A stretch of 64,000 nucleotides of DNA, from contig JBAMJV010001277.1 in NCBI GenBank assembly GCA_037951105.1, positions 85,001 through 149,000 of the forward strand, given 5' to 3'. The notes under the pieces are model-generated. The model did not search any database and was not told the DNA's origin. It saw nothing but the letters and a program-made list of their open reading frames with translations. Of this stretch, positions 11,301-24,600 are shown piece by piece (within the stretch, counting starts at the first letter, position 1; each line of letters begins with the position of its first letter). The position numbers were made by a program, and so were the translations under genes. Source of the stretch: Echinarachnius parma. Lineage: Eukaryota; Echinodermata; Echinoidea; Clypeasteroida; Echinarachniidae.

Positions 11301-11827
11301 TAAAGGGCATGTGAAACTATGGCTTTCGGCTATTATTATCGTTTAGAGGGTGAACAGACATTTTATTTGATACATAACTTGGCAATTTTGGCCTCCTGGA
11401 TCCCATGAAATCCTTACGTGAAACATTTTACTAAATTCTTACGGCGGCAAAAGGTGATGGAGAGCGGCCCATGTTCTTGTAATTGCCTGACATGCTTTGC
11501 AAAACTATGACGAGTGTGCTACGAGGCCGAAGCAAAAAAGCCTTTTCTGATTTACAGGCTCGTCAAAGCATCAACAAGTATTCAGACAATGGTTTCTATA
11601 ATAGGTGCTATTGAAATGCTTAAGTGCATATCATTGACCGTAGTCCGCACAAACCTAATAATGGCGGCCTCCAAGTGTTCGCATGAATAGTGGTAAACCC
11701 GATAGAGTTTTCACATATTTCTCCCAAAGCAGAAATCTGAGTCGGAGTTATGTTATATATAATAAAAAGGCATATTACGATATATCAAGTAGGATAAACT
11801 CTATTCTTGAGTTGCATTGCCCTTTAA
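11301..11827. mobile_element. TTAA-flanked MITE-like element, 527 bp
   Basis: TTAAAGGGCATG at the left and ATTGCCCTTTAA at the right form short inverted termini with TTAA. The interior has no coding signal. Confidence 0.6.
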
Positions 11828-12585
11828 TGACCGTATTTTTCGGGCAAAACATGTCAAATTCGAACAAAACCACAATCATATTCGGTAAAATCTATGACAT
11901 AACTGGGCAAAATCATGTCATCACAAAATCGGGCAAATCCATGTTATTCTTGGACTAAACCATGACAAACTATAATTTTCTGGCATCATCATCAAATAGG
12001 CGGTGACCTTTTTTTGTCAGGTGAAAAACAGGAAGAAAGACCTCAACCCCAAAGAAAATGTGTTCCATATACGCCCATCATGTTGAACTTGGACTCCTCA
12101 GTACTGGATGTCAAGTTCAGATGTTGGAGTTTTAGTAGACCTAACTTAATATGGGCTTCACTTTCATTATACCAATTTAAACATAATACAATACAACAAT
12201 TGTTCATATGTATTTTTCTTAGTTCTAAACATTTTAAATTATGTATTTGTGATTGCGGGGGAAGGGGCTGCCACTTTGGCTCCTTTTCCCGCGTTTCTTA
12301 TCTCGACAGGAGGGTGTGAAGGGGGCGTGGTTTCTAATTTACCCTTCTCTCCATTACATGTATCCGAAATATCTACTCCAAATTATTTCGCTGAGTACTT
12401 CTCCTCGTGAGATAATACATGTCCCTCATAGGTTTATGATTCCTTTTTATAGAAGCAGCGAAATTTTGTCCGGAAGATGGCAGCCCCCTTGTCCACTTGA
12501 TTGACGTTTTCATTGCAAATTTTGTTCGAGTTTGTAAAAGCGAGTTCGTTTCTGCTGACATCGTTACGATTGATTGATCGCAGAT
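11828..12585. promoter_or_regulatory. Presumed PPP1R21 promoter and 5' UTR region
   Basis: The sequence upstream of the PPP1R21 ATG. Its last 120 bp are more GC-balanced and run into the start codon in context gatatgtcgg. No TATA box is obvious at a useful distance. The transcription start cannot be placed from sequence alone. Confidence 0.4.
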
Positions 12586-12636
12586 ATGTCGGAACTGGAA
12601 ACTAAGTATCAGAAGTTGGCTCAGGAGTTTGCTAAA
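12586..12636 (+). CDS. PPP1R21: PPP1R21 exon 1
   Basis: MSELETKYQKLAQEFAK followed by donor gtaaga. It matches human MASAELQGKYQKLAQEYSK and ends at the same residue before the KLRAQ motif. The ATG is the first in frame. Confidence 0.93.
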
Positions 12637-15600
12637 GTAAGAAAATAAGCGTCTCAAACGTTAAAAATTAAGTTGACATTTTTGTTATGATGGGCGTTTT
12701 TGCCGTGCTGTACACGATACCTCGATGGTACCACTGGCGTTGGCAGCTCGTGCCCCCAGACCTTCCCCGTGCCGAACCTGCGCAGCTCGGACGTATGTGT
12801 ATGCTGGCAGTGCAGTGCACATGTGTAATTGATACAAACTATACTGTCGCGATTCGATACAGCACCAATTTAGGATAATTTATAATAAATTAATGCATTT
12901 TTAATGTATCCACTTGTGATAAAGAGTTCCACAAACTTGACACGTGTCATGATCATGATTTATTGCTAATATTTAATTCATGACAATTGAATTGTTTTAT
13001 TGACTGTAATTTTTCAAAATAGTAAATTGGCTAAAAAGTTGTAGCCTAGGCCTAATTGTTTTAATTAGTATAACTTCTACTTCTACTTCTACTTGGGTAC
13101 TCGACAGGGTCCATCAGTCAGGACGTAGAGTCGAGGGGAACCGGTGAGGTGTCCCATTAATTGCCGATTGAGGCAACTGCTCCCGCAAAGTCTTCTAGTG
13201 ATGTAGAACTAGAAGCCAAGATATTATGCCATAATCAGTACTTTTACTTTTAGAGCGCCCGCTCACTAGTCACAACACTAGTCTATGCGCCGCGCTGATC
13301 GTCCGCAAAAATGAGGATATCCGTCGCAATTGAGGACAAATCGCATCAGCAAAGTACAATTATTTTTCGACATTGTTAATTGACTGTCAAATGATGTTTG
13401 ATATGAAAATGTTTTCTAATTTCATTTGTTTTTTGTTTGAATGTGTTTCTCTTACTTAAAGTCATACCTGTAAAGTGTCCAAATCCACGAAAATTACTTG
13501 GAGCTTCCTCGTATCTCTTCTACCATGTTGTTTAGCGTATGGTAAGAGAAGAATAAAATAGGGTTTGATTTTTTCAAATGTCCCTTTAGTATGAAGATAA
13601 TTATCATTGAAAATCATTATTCCAAAAGCGTTAATCAACACAATTGAAAAAAAGTACAATTGTTGTAGCTAAACGCGTCCGCATTGCAGCACGCATGGGA
13701 ACATTCCGGAGATTGAACTTTGAACCCAGCGAGCACAAATTCCATGAATTCTGTACTACGTCTGTAACGTAATCATACACGGGTGCGAATATCTCAAACG
13801 GCTGATTAATGACAAATGTATGGCAGACCATCAGTATTCGGTGATAAAATATGAACTCAATATTCGTTTTTTTCACTAGAGGTAAACAGTGTTCGTTTTC
13901 TTTCAAACTTTCACAAATCTTTCAATTGTATTTTACAATGATATTGATGTAGGATTGAAGTCTCAAATGTCATTTTGTGCAATATCTGACACTTTACAGG
14001 TATCACTTTAATATAATGTGTTTTGTTGTGATTTAATATGCTATTATAATTTTTGTATTTATGCAATTAAGGGATCTTTCCTACAAGCCTACATGTGATT
14101 TTGTATGTGTTCTACATAAACATAGAAACATTGTAATCAGGTGACGGAGGTGGACACTGATTTAATTTGAATCCAGATTAGACAGGTTCTGCCAAAATGT
14201 TGGAACAACACCCACAAATAACGTTCTTATGAATGAAAGGTATTAGTAGTCCATTCCACAAACAAGTTCAGAAAAAAAGGTTTCCAGACAAATTCATTGG
14301 TCTGCAGAAGAAGACTAGTCGATAGAACATACATGTCTTCCGTGGTTCTATTACGGAACCAAAGACCCTATTGGTTCTGTAAGTTTTTGTGATTAATTGC
14401 ATTGTTAAAGGCTAACACAGCTCTTCTACGAGGGGTTGTACATCTATTTAATATCAAACAACAATACCAAAACATGATATATGCCTGTGTTGTTATTTGC
14501 TTGGTGATCCCCTTTAAATATAAAGCATGTCCCGATTGTCCCCCTAATAATTCCTGTACTGTAAGACACATTTCTAAAATATTGAAGATCAGAACAAAAA
14601 GGTATCATGACCTGTGTCCAGGCGCTCTCATAAACATTAAAATACTGTTCGGAGTGTTTGTGTGCAACAGGCAGTGCATCGACAGTGCATGGTTGGTGTC
14701 TGGTAATCGACTGCCAACACAGCATTGTCTATATGTACTGTGTACTACAAGTACATTGTGTGTATGGCTTGTAAATGGTCATACAACCTAGTATCACCAT
14801 TAACATTGTAGATGTGTGTCCAGGCACATTTACGTGGTAGTATGACCAATTACATGCTATATGCATAATTTTCCTGTTTTACAGTACACATTGACAAAAA
14901 CTTAACTCCAACCATGCATAATCCATGTATTGCATACGACACACAACAGAATAGTAATGTACAAATGAGTGTGTCTTGGGAGGAAACTTAAGTATCCGTT
15001 TACAAGTAAAAAGGTAATATGTCAATGTTCCCTGATGTCAAATACTGAAATTATTATCTTTTCTTCATCCAATTATGTCAACATAATAGATCCGAGCTCA
15101 GAACCAAGTACTCAAGAAGGCAGTTATTGATGAACAGGCCAAGCAGAATGATGCAAAGGTATGAACTATAATCAGGTTTATAATAGCTTCTGACCACATG
15201 AGCATGGAAAACTATAAAGGGGTTTCAGGGATGAGCACCGCACTAGGGTTTTTCTATAGCTCAGTTAATAGAGCGCCGGTCTAGCAATAATAATAATAAT
15301 AACTTCATTTATATAGCAATCCAAAGGTCTCTGGTCTATCCCTGGGAAATCCTATTTTCTTTGCTCTTTTTCATTCAAACTATATTAAGTAGTTTAAAAA
15401 TCAATATGGTAGTCAAAGAGAAAAGTTGCCAATTGGTTTGAAAAATGTCATGGTGCCCAATGAGTCATCAATGAGTTTAAAACTACTTAACTGGAAAAAG
15501 TGAAAAAGAATTTGAATCTATGAATAGAGCAGTATTTGTACACTTACAAGAGTTTTTTGCTAAATTGAGTAGGCTTTTTCATAGCATTTCTTACCTTTGG

Positions 15601-18600
15601 ATGAGGATTACCCAGTACACAAACAAACAGAGAAAATATCCTTAATAAATATAAGAAAGGGTTGGTCAAATCCTACCCGTTTATCAGTCCTGAATACCCC
15701 TTTAAATGTAACCCATTTTGCAGAAACCATTGTACTGACTCTTGTTAGTCAATGAAGAACAATTCTTGGAAGTATATCACACTCAATTTAGCCCCCCAAC
15801 TCCCCACTGCAATTGCTTAATTGAGAAAAGTTCTCAAAATAAAGCAAACTGCACCTGTAAATTATAGTAAAGTTCTTAGAAAATGCTTTTAAAATGCAAA
15901 GCAAAAACTAAAGAGTCCTTGTTTATTGCAGGCAGCCTTGGAAATGTGCCATCATTTCTGTTTTCTCTGTTTGAACTACAGGAGCAGCTTAAGGTGCGTG
16001 ACCAGAAGATCCGCAAGTTTGAGCAGGAGTTGGACAGCCTGACCTTCCGCAACCAGCAGCTGACCAAGCGGGTCAATGTCCTACAGGATGAACTGGACTT
16101 GTATGAGGTCAAGGGAAAGAAGGGAAAGGTAATAAAGTCCAACCTGTCTAATAGTGGACACCTGTCTATAGGCTAGCAGCCAACTAGCCTACAGCGGCCA
16201 GCAAAAAGTGATCCCTTGCAGAGCAAAACAATAATGGCATCTGTGGGCCACCTTTCTTGATTCCCCTAGGTGGTCACTATACACATTTTTGACTTTATTT
16301 AAACAGAAAATGATTTCGGTAATTTTTTCTATTAAATATAACACTAATATATAAAATGGGCTATACAGATTGACCTTTTGCAACTAGCAGCTAACCAAGC
16401 TGGCTATTTTCCTTCAAGATGAACTGGACTTGTATGAAGCCAAGGGCAAGAATAGAGAGATAATCTTTAATAGACTAGCTTGCACTCGTTGTCTAAATCA
16501 TAATATGTCACCTCAAAGTTTAATTGTTCAGTCCCCCCCCCCCCCCCCAAAAAAAAAAAAATGATATTGTGTGTATGGACTTGAATTATACTGAAGAGAA
16601 ATTCTCAGCGTGATTGTGGGACACACATTTATTGGCTTATAATGATAGTCCAACATTTTCCCCAATTAGAAACAGCAAGATTATTTAATTTCTCAGACAA
16701 ATATATCTTTTTTTTAGTAGAAGAGGCTGGAGGCATAATGTTTTGGGGTTGTCCGTCCGTCCTGCACAAAGTTGAAGATCCATCTAGTTCATAATCAAAA
16801 CCAACGCTTTAAAGAAAGCTTTTAAATATTTTGTATTGATCTTAATTTTGTAGGAATTTCAGGGACGACCAAATAATGTAAGTAAATATGATGTGTTTCG
16901 CCAGGTATGAAATTCAAACAACGTATCATGCTCTTATTTTTCCAATATGAATCAAATAAGAATGATAGTTTCCCTCATCTTTGACCTCATTCATGACTTA
17001 TATATGACATATATTTGGAGAAACATCTTTGTATCTTTGAACGTTATCTTGTTTCGTAAGCTTTAATTATCTATCACATGCATATCATACAGAATAAAAG
17101 CATCTAACTTTATGAAACTGAATCATATCCATCATGAATATGACCAATATTTCTTACCCTTCCATTTATATTTGTCAGTAAAGGCATTTACACTCATCAC
17201 AAAAGTTATAAGCACACACACAAAAAAGAAATACAATTATTGATTTGAGAGGAGGGGTTGGATATGATCAGAACTTTTTATGGTATCTAAGTGTTTTGAT
17301 CTAACTCTGTAATTCATGTCTGAAAAAAAAAAAATATGAATTTGTATAAGCCAAGATATGGCTCACATTTGTCTAGATGTGCATATCATCAAACTACATT
17401 TTTTGCAACCTGCATAACAGGCAAGAGCTGTTGAAATTGAAAGATTCACTCATTTGTAATTGTCATATGTGTCTTCCACAATCCTTGCTTCATTTGATTT
17501 CAAATAATAGTTACAATCTATCAAAATGTTTCACATTCATATTATATGCAGATGTACATCATTTAAATGGTCATGATTGTACACAAATATTTGCTCATTC
17601 ATAACCATTCATTGTCGATCATGATGAAGCCCATAAGATCTGCACTTGAGTATAATTTCACAATTGTTTGATGGAAATTTATTTCTAAAACAATATTCAA
17701 GATACCTTATTCAGCTTTCTTGTCACTTTTAATTCTAAATGTAAAATCACCAATATTTTCAATAGTTTGATGGAATATTTGTTCATAATCATTTGACATA
17801 AGTGTGCTTAATGCAAAGAAGCCTATTGTCCCTTGTTATTAGGTACAGTTCAGACCCACATAAGTGTCTTGTGCACCATCTTAACTCTCTGGAGAGCATA
17901 TTAGCCAAGAACAAGCATATTGTCGATCAGACTAATTTTTTACCAGACCAGGTTAGGGGCATACAGTTTAGAATATGTTTTAATTAAGTATATTTTCTGG
18001 TTGCTTCACAGAACCGAGATATGGATAATTCACCTCATCTCAAAACATCACCCAACGTGATGGGAGAGGAGCTCAGAGGGAAGATACAGGAGAATGAAAC
18101 CCTTCATAAACAGGTATACGTTTTGCCAAGTATTTAATGACTTGATTTCATTGATTTCTAAAGTACAATGTTTGTCTTACGGTATACTTATTTTGAATGA
18201 TATTTTGAATGTGTTTTCTTTCAAGGTGATTAATCAATTTGATATGGAATATTTTTCCCCAGGCTGTGAACGATACAATTTCGGAAATAATATCGCTAGT
18301 GATATTCGTTTGTCTCGCAATGTATGGTCAAACTAGAAATCTAAAAGATCATGACGTTTCGTATGCCGCTGCAATACTTTGTCAAATGATATAATCTAAT
18401 GTAGACAATCAGTTTTTATGCTCTACCGTGGCTCCAAAACCCACAATCTCGCATAACCGAGTGCGTTCCTGATAGGTCAACAACGGACCGCGTCTATTGG
18501 CCGGTGCACACGGGCACTCAACCAATCAACGGAACACCGGTGGGGCCCGCCTGCCGAACCAGCGTACGATACGTCGCCATGACACTACCCCGACCAAACC

Positions 18601-21600
18601 GGCTCCCAACCCACGGTAGAACATAGCCACCTTCTTGCTACAACGCTCATATCTACGTATCAATTTCAGGGCAATTTCAGGGCAAACGATACAATTGTTT
18701 TAGAACTAGGAAAAAAGTAATTTTGTTTAATCCACTTTTGTTCGCAGGAGAATGAGATGGCTACAAAGTGATCTTTGACCACTCTTGATCATATAAACTG
18801 AATTTTGAAATCTTTGCTCTTTACAGCTGTATGACCTGTCTGAGGAGCACAGGAAGATTGTGACAGAGCTGACGAGCAAACTGTCCAACCTGGAGCGAGA
18901 CAACAACCAGCATCACAGCGTCCTGGAGGCCTCGGACAGGCAGTACAAGGAGACTGTAGAGAGGCTCCAGCAGGAGAGAGCTAGGATGGAGGTACAGCTC
19001 CAGGCTCAGGACAAAGAGGTGAGATATTGGTTATAATCATGGTGATGCTGGTGGTGATAATGATGATTGCAACGGTGGTGGTGGTGGTGGTGATACTGAT
19101 GATGGCAATGGTGGTGGTGGTGGTGATAATGGTGATAATAGTGGTGATGATGATTATGATGATGATGGTGGTGCTCAGCTCTTGCTGATAATGTAAATAT
19201 GCTAAAAGAACTGCCAATGGTTTAGATAATTATGTTAAGTGTTCATTTCAAGTCTTATACTCATTTTTTGATTGATACATTTTTTCATCAAAACAGGTGC
19301 GTAATGCCTTGAGCAAGGCAGAGCAATGTGTAGAGGAGTTGAAGAGAACCAGAGAAGACCTTGGTAGCAAGCTTTCCTGGGCCACACGCATCATCCAGGA
19401 CAAACTGCCATTCAATGACGAAGGTGAACCTTCTTAACCTCTCTTTGGTACTAGCAACAATCAGAGAGATGTGAAATTTCATATAATGTACAGTCAAATC
19501 CTGTCAGCTCTTTAAATGCAACTCAAGTGACACTGCAAAAGTGAGCACTGTATGCAGGTGGCCCCAACAGACAGATTCTATTACACAGTTTTAATGTGCA
19601 GGGTGATTATTTTTGTAGCTATTATCGGCAGGTTGGTTGCTATAGAAGTTTGGCCACCCGAAAAGTTGAGTGTATAAAATTAATAATGGGTTGTTTATAG
19701 AAATGCACACCTCCACATATTTTGTGATTAATTTTGCTCCACTTTTCACTTATGATTAATCTTTTGATAACTTTAATTGAAAGGAGCTCTTTAGTAGGGT
19801 TTACTAACCCTTTGTACCACTGGTACTATGAAAGGGTAGTGTTCTACCATTTGCAAAGAATAATTCTGATAATAAATGTTCAAAGCCATCCACTTTCCAT
19901 ATTTTAACTGCAATTTCCACATAAATGTCCATCTTTTGCAGAGCTTCCTGAGCTGAGTAAGCTGAATGTGCCAACGCACGACAAGAAACATCAGGTATTC
20001 ACTATGTTTATTCATTTCCAGTCCTAGTTTCATTGGATTCCCTCAAGTGATTACTGTAAACGCTTTTTGTTATAAAAATGAAATACGTGGTGTACATATT
20101 TTCAATGGTGCAGTAGTTTTATCAATCTGTAAGGGCATTGGTAACTGCGTTGTTGCCCTTGTAGGGTGGCTAAAATGTATATTACTGTGATCTGCAATGT
20201 CCACTGATTTATGTCAAACAAAATATACAACAGGGGGTGTTGCATAAAGAGTTGCGATTAATCGCAAAGTTGCAATGATTGTAAGTCAGAAAACACGCGC
20301 ATTTGAGTCAATCAGAATTGCGCATTTAGGCGCATTATCTGACTTGCGATTAAACGCAACTTTGCCATTAAAATGAACTCTTTATGCAACACCTCCCAGA
20401 AAGCGATTCCTGACTCATTGGTTTGTAATAAGTTGAAAGTATGTTGAGGTTACTTTTGAGTTTAAACATGAATATCTCTATAATGTATGAAAGAAAACCA
20501 AGAAGGCACAATTTATTTTGGTCGATTTAGGGCCAAATTATTTAGTCCCTTGACAAAAATTAATGTTCATTAATAGATCAGATAATTGTTTATAAATTTT
20601 CAAATATATGGAACAAATAGATATGGATAGTTCATATACACTTATGTTTGATTTCATGTCACAGCAAAAGACTCTGGAGCTAATGGGTCAGGCTACTACA
20701 CTGGTCAAGGAGATTTGTGCAGGCCTGTCCAACTTCCACACGTACACGGAGCAACGGTCAAAGATATTCCCCATCGACTCTGGGACCGGCATGGCTATTA
20801 GTGAGGTCAATCAGAAGGTGAGGTCTTTTAACCCATGTCCTTCTTGCAATAGGTATCCCCATAGAGTTGACACGTGGTATACCAGGTTCCATGGACAATG
20901 GGTTAAGGAACAGATTATGAACTTTTAATTTACGCTTTCTTTATTCAAAGTGGCATGCTTTTTAGGAGTTGACTCTGGATCAGGTACTAGTTTACCTGAC
21001 AGTGAGGTCAGTCAGAATGGGAGGTCTTCCCCTCGATGCAACAACCTGACTGATGGAGTACCCGAGTAGAAGTCCATTGTTGGGGGCTACTGGACTATTA
21101 GTCCAGAGCCACCAAATATGGCTCTAGGCCAACACAATTTTAGTGATGCCAAATTTACCCTGACCTGCTGAGCAGCCAAATATGATAAATATATTGTAAT
21201 ATTATTCATGTCTTATTATTTCTTTCTCTAATTATCAACAAAAAATTCTTGAAATCTTGTGATTTCGTCTTATCTAAACCGAACACAAAAAGTAACTACC
21301 CTCCTAAACAATTGCTTATAATTTCATAACCAAGAATCGTTTCAAGATTTCGTCTCGCCAAAATATTCCTATGATAGTTAGGAAAACAATGTGTAAAAAT
21401 AAGAGGTAACCATTAATCCAAGGTTGAGTGAGCACACATTAAAGAGAAAATTGTCATATTTCAACATTCACAAAAGTATTATCATCATTACAGTTAATTG
21501 AGTATTGGAAAATTTAAAAATTCACTGTTTTACAATTGCAATTAATGCATTTTACCACATGTGCCATTAACAAATCAATATGAATGGAATTTCAAGCAGC

Positions 21601-24600
21601 ATTGTTTCATAAACCATAATCAATGCATTCAGCCACATGTGCTGTTTCACAACAATGTACAGGAACACGCATTGTCTTGTGACTTTTGAATTGAGGCATT
21701 TTGTCTTTAATCTGTGCTCATTCAGCCATAAAGTGATGAATATCTCTGATTTTCACACAGAATGTACATACCAACTGAACCAATAGTGTGGTAAGATGAC
21801 ATCTTAAAACAATTAGGGGGGTAGTTACTTTTTTTGTTCAGTTTATTTTTATGTTTGTTAATATCATTGCATTTCATCATACATGCCACTACAATTCAGC
21901 TTATAGCTGCGAGGGTGACATTTTGTTTTGTCGAGAAAAAACCCCATTAAAATATGTTCCTTTATTTGAGAGCCACCTAATTCGGGTATTGGTCCTCCTA
22001 ATCTGAAAATGCTTGATTTTTGCTCACCCGACCGACTGGACCAACAGGAAAACGAGTTTGTATTGATTCTTATCTTAAAGGGCATCAAGCGTGGGGATGC
22101 TACATAGCGGGTCGCCATTTTGAACTGGGTTAGTTTGCGCGCACCGCATGACACTGAGCTAACGTGCATTACGCACCGTGCGCAACGCGTATGCAAGATG
22201 GCGCCGCGCATCTCATTTGACGAATCTGAACTACCTTTAAGTATTTCTTATCTTTTCATAATCACTTAGTCTCTTCAAGCATTTGTGTTCAGTAAACAAG
22301 CTTTTAAGAATGTTATTCAGATAATAATAATATAAATTAGATAAAAGAAATAGTGTTTGCAGAGTATTTAAATGGGATTTTGAAATTACTTGTTATGCCT
22401 CTGCAACAAAGTGGCCTGATGCATTATTTTGTTTTCAATAAAGGACATAATTTTTAGTATGTACATATATGTATTTATCTAAAGCATTTGAATGTCCTCA
22501 TTTCATTTTCTCTGCAGTTCTGTGCACACCTTCATGAGAACGCCTCATACTTGCGGCCTCTGGAACAGTCATTCACTGCTTTCAATGAGCGCACCAGGGA
22601 TGATGCTCTCACAACTCTAGTAATATGAATTTTTTGATGCATTTTCCTTGATTCTATTTGTCCTTGATATAGATATAGTAGATAGAGATAGTCTCTTACA
22701 GCTCAGGCAGAAGAGTAGGAATAATATTTGCTTGTCTTTATTTGTTAATTATCATTACTTAGTCTGATTTTGGTAGCATCTCACAAGTTTAAATATATTA
22801 ACAAAAATCCTGTAAGAAGAACCTTCGTTTCAGTGAATTTGTCCTTTTTTGCATTTGTTTATTATTGAGTCTCATATTTTGTTCATGTATCTGTCAAGTT
22901 AGAATAGTGATCAATTTTGAAAAGACCTTGATGCCCTTTCTTTCTCTGCATTTATTAATATATAATCTGATATTTTGCCGCATCTGGAAACGAGGAAGTA
23001 AACATCAAATTTTTGCGTTTGTCATCAAAAAGCAGTCTTGATATTATTCCCACTTCTAAACAACATGAATCAGGCACCAAACACCAGTAAAGGAAAAAAA
23101 AGTGTTTGAATAATCTTTTTTAAAAAGTCACTCCGATTGAATGTAATAAATGTGATAATCAATTAATAACAAATAATTATAGATATGAAAAGAGGAATAG
23201 AGGCAAGGACAAATAATTTTGTATCATTTTTCATTTTTGTTCTTTTTTCTTTGAAAAGTCAGATTTCAACAAAGGAGTAATAATAGAAAATTAACAAAAC
23301 AAAATTAACAAAATAAGCTCAATATGAAATATTAATTTTTGTTCATATTAGATATTTACTTAAATACTGGATTGAATAAAAAGCAATGAAGTTTAGTTAC
23401 AGAACAGTTTCTAGTCTTTATTAAAGATGTAATGCAGTTTTCCTTATTGAAATTTATAAGAGATAAAATGATTGTTGTTTATGCCTTATTCACAGGAAAC
23501 AGCCACAGGTCTTCAAGACTTTTCTGCCAAATTTAGCAAATACTGTGCGTACCTTCAAAAGATTCTACCATATCAACTTCTAAGGTGAGTGCAGTCAACT
23601 ATTGAAATGAAACGAAGACATATTCCTGTGTGTTTTTAAGGATTAAAATGTTGCATTGTTTGTGTGTATAATGATGTACAAAATCAGTAGGATGGAGAAT
23701 GTTTTCTTTTTTTTATGAAAACATGAGTCAACAAAATAATATCTAAATTGAATTCAAACATATAGAGGAAACTGACTAGAAATATTTTAAATGATTAAAA
23801 ATGAACAAGGAAAAATAGGCTTCGCTGGGAATCGAACCCGAGACCTCCGGATTGCTAGACCGGTGCTCTTCCATTGAGCCACAAGACCCCTGAATGGGGG
23901 ACGTTCCCCAAAACAAATCTCGAAAAGGTGTTTTTTTTATGGAGAATATGTTTTGATTATTATCTACAACAATTTTAAAAGTCATTTGTATGTTCTTAAA
24001 TTGAAAATTTTTCTACTTTTACATCATCATTGCATTATCGAAAAGAGTGTTGGCAGGAAACATATATATGTTGGATACAAAAACAAAGTTTTAACCCTTG
24101 CAAAACTACACCAATGTTTCTGTTTTGTATAACATGCATCCTTGTTGGGCCGCTACCTGAGTATGTTCAGAACCAGTTCACATTTATATTGGTTACAGCA
24201 TGATATAAGAGTGTAACATCTCAAAATGTTCCTTGCATCATGGAGCTCTAAGCTTATATCAATAGGTAAAATATATTATTGAAAACACATGTTTGTCACA
24301 TATGAAAATCATATTGCTTTGTTTTGTTAAAATTCACTTAAACATTCTTGTGTTAAGCTGAGCATTTCTCCCGCTTCTTTACATTTATTGTAGCATTGAA
24401 GTGTAAAGTTTGCAGACTTTTTAGGGAGAGAACATAGAACTAAACTTTGAAAAAATTATATAACTTCAAAACTGTTATTCTTTGTTTTTCTCTTTTAGTA
24501 TTGAAGATGAGTGTAGGCAGTCAACATGTTCTCAGACGTTAGAGTCGCGGAACATGGAGCTTCATGCATCGCTACAGCGCATGACAACAGTCTTCACTAT

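Noticed and set aside
17802-17987. Open stretch with an internal donor-like gttagg, possible extra PPP1R21 exon
   Set aside because: Its insertion has no counterpart in the family, and exons 4 and 5 join in frame without it.
21864-22211. Minus-strand 115-codon frame
   Set aside because: Lies across the edge of MITE-like sequence in a PPP1R21 intron, with no recognised domain.
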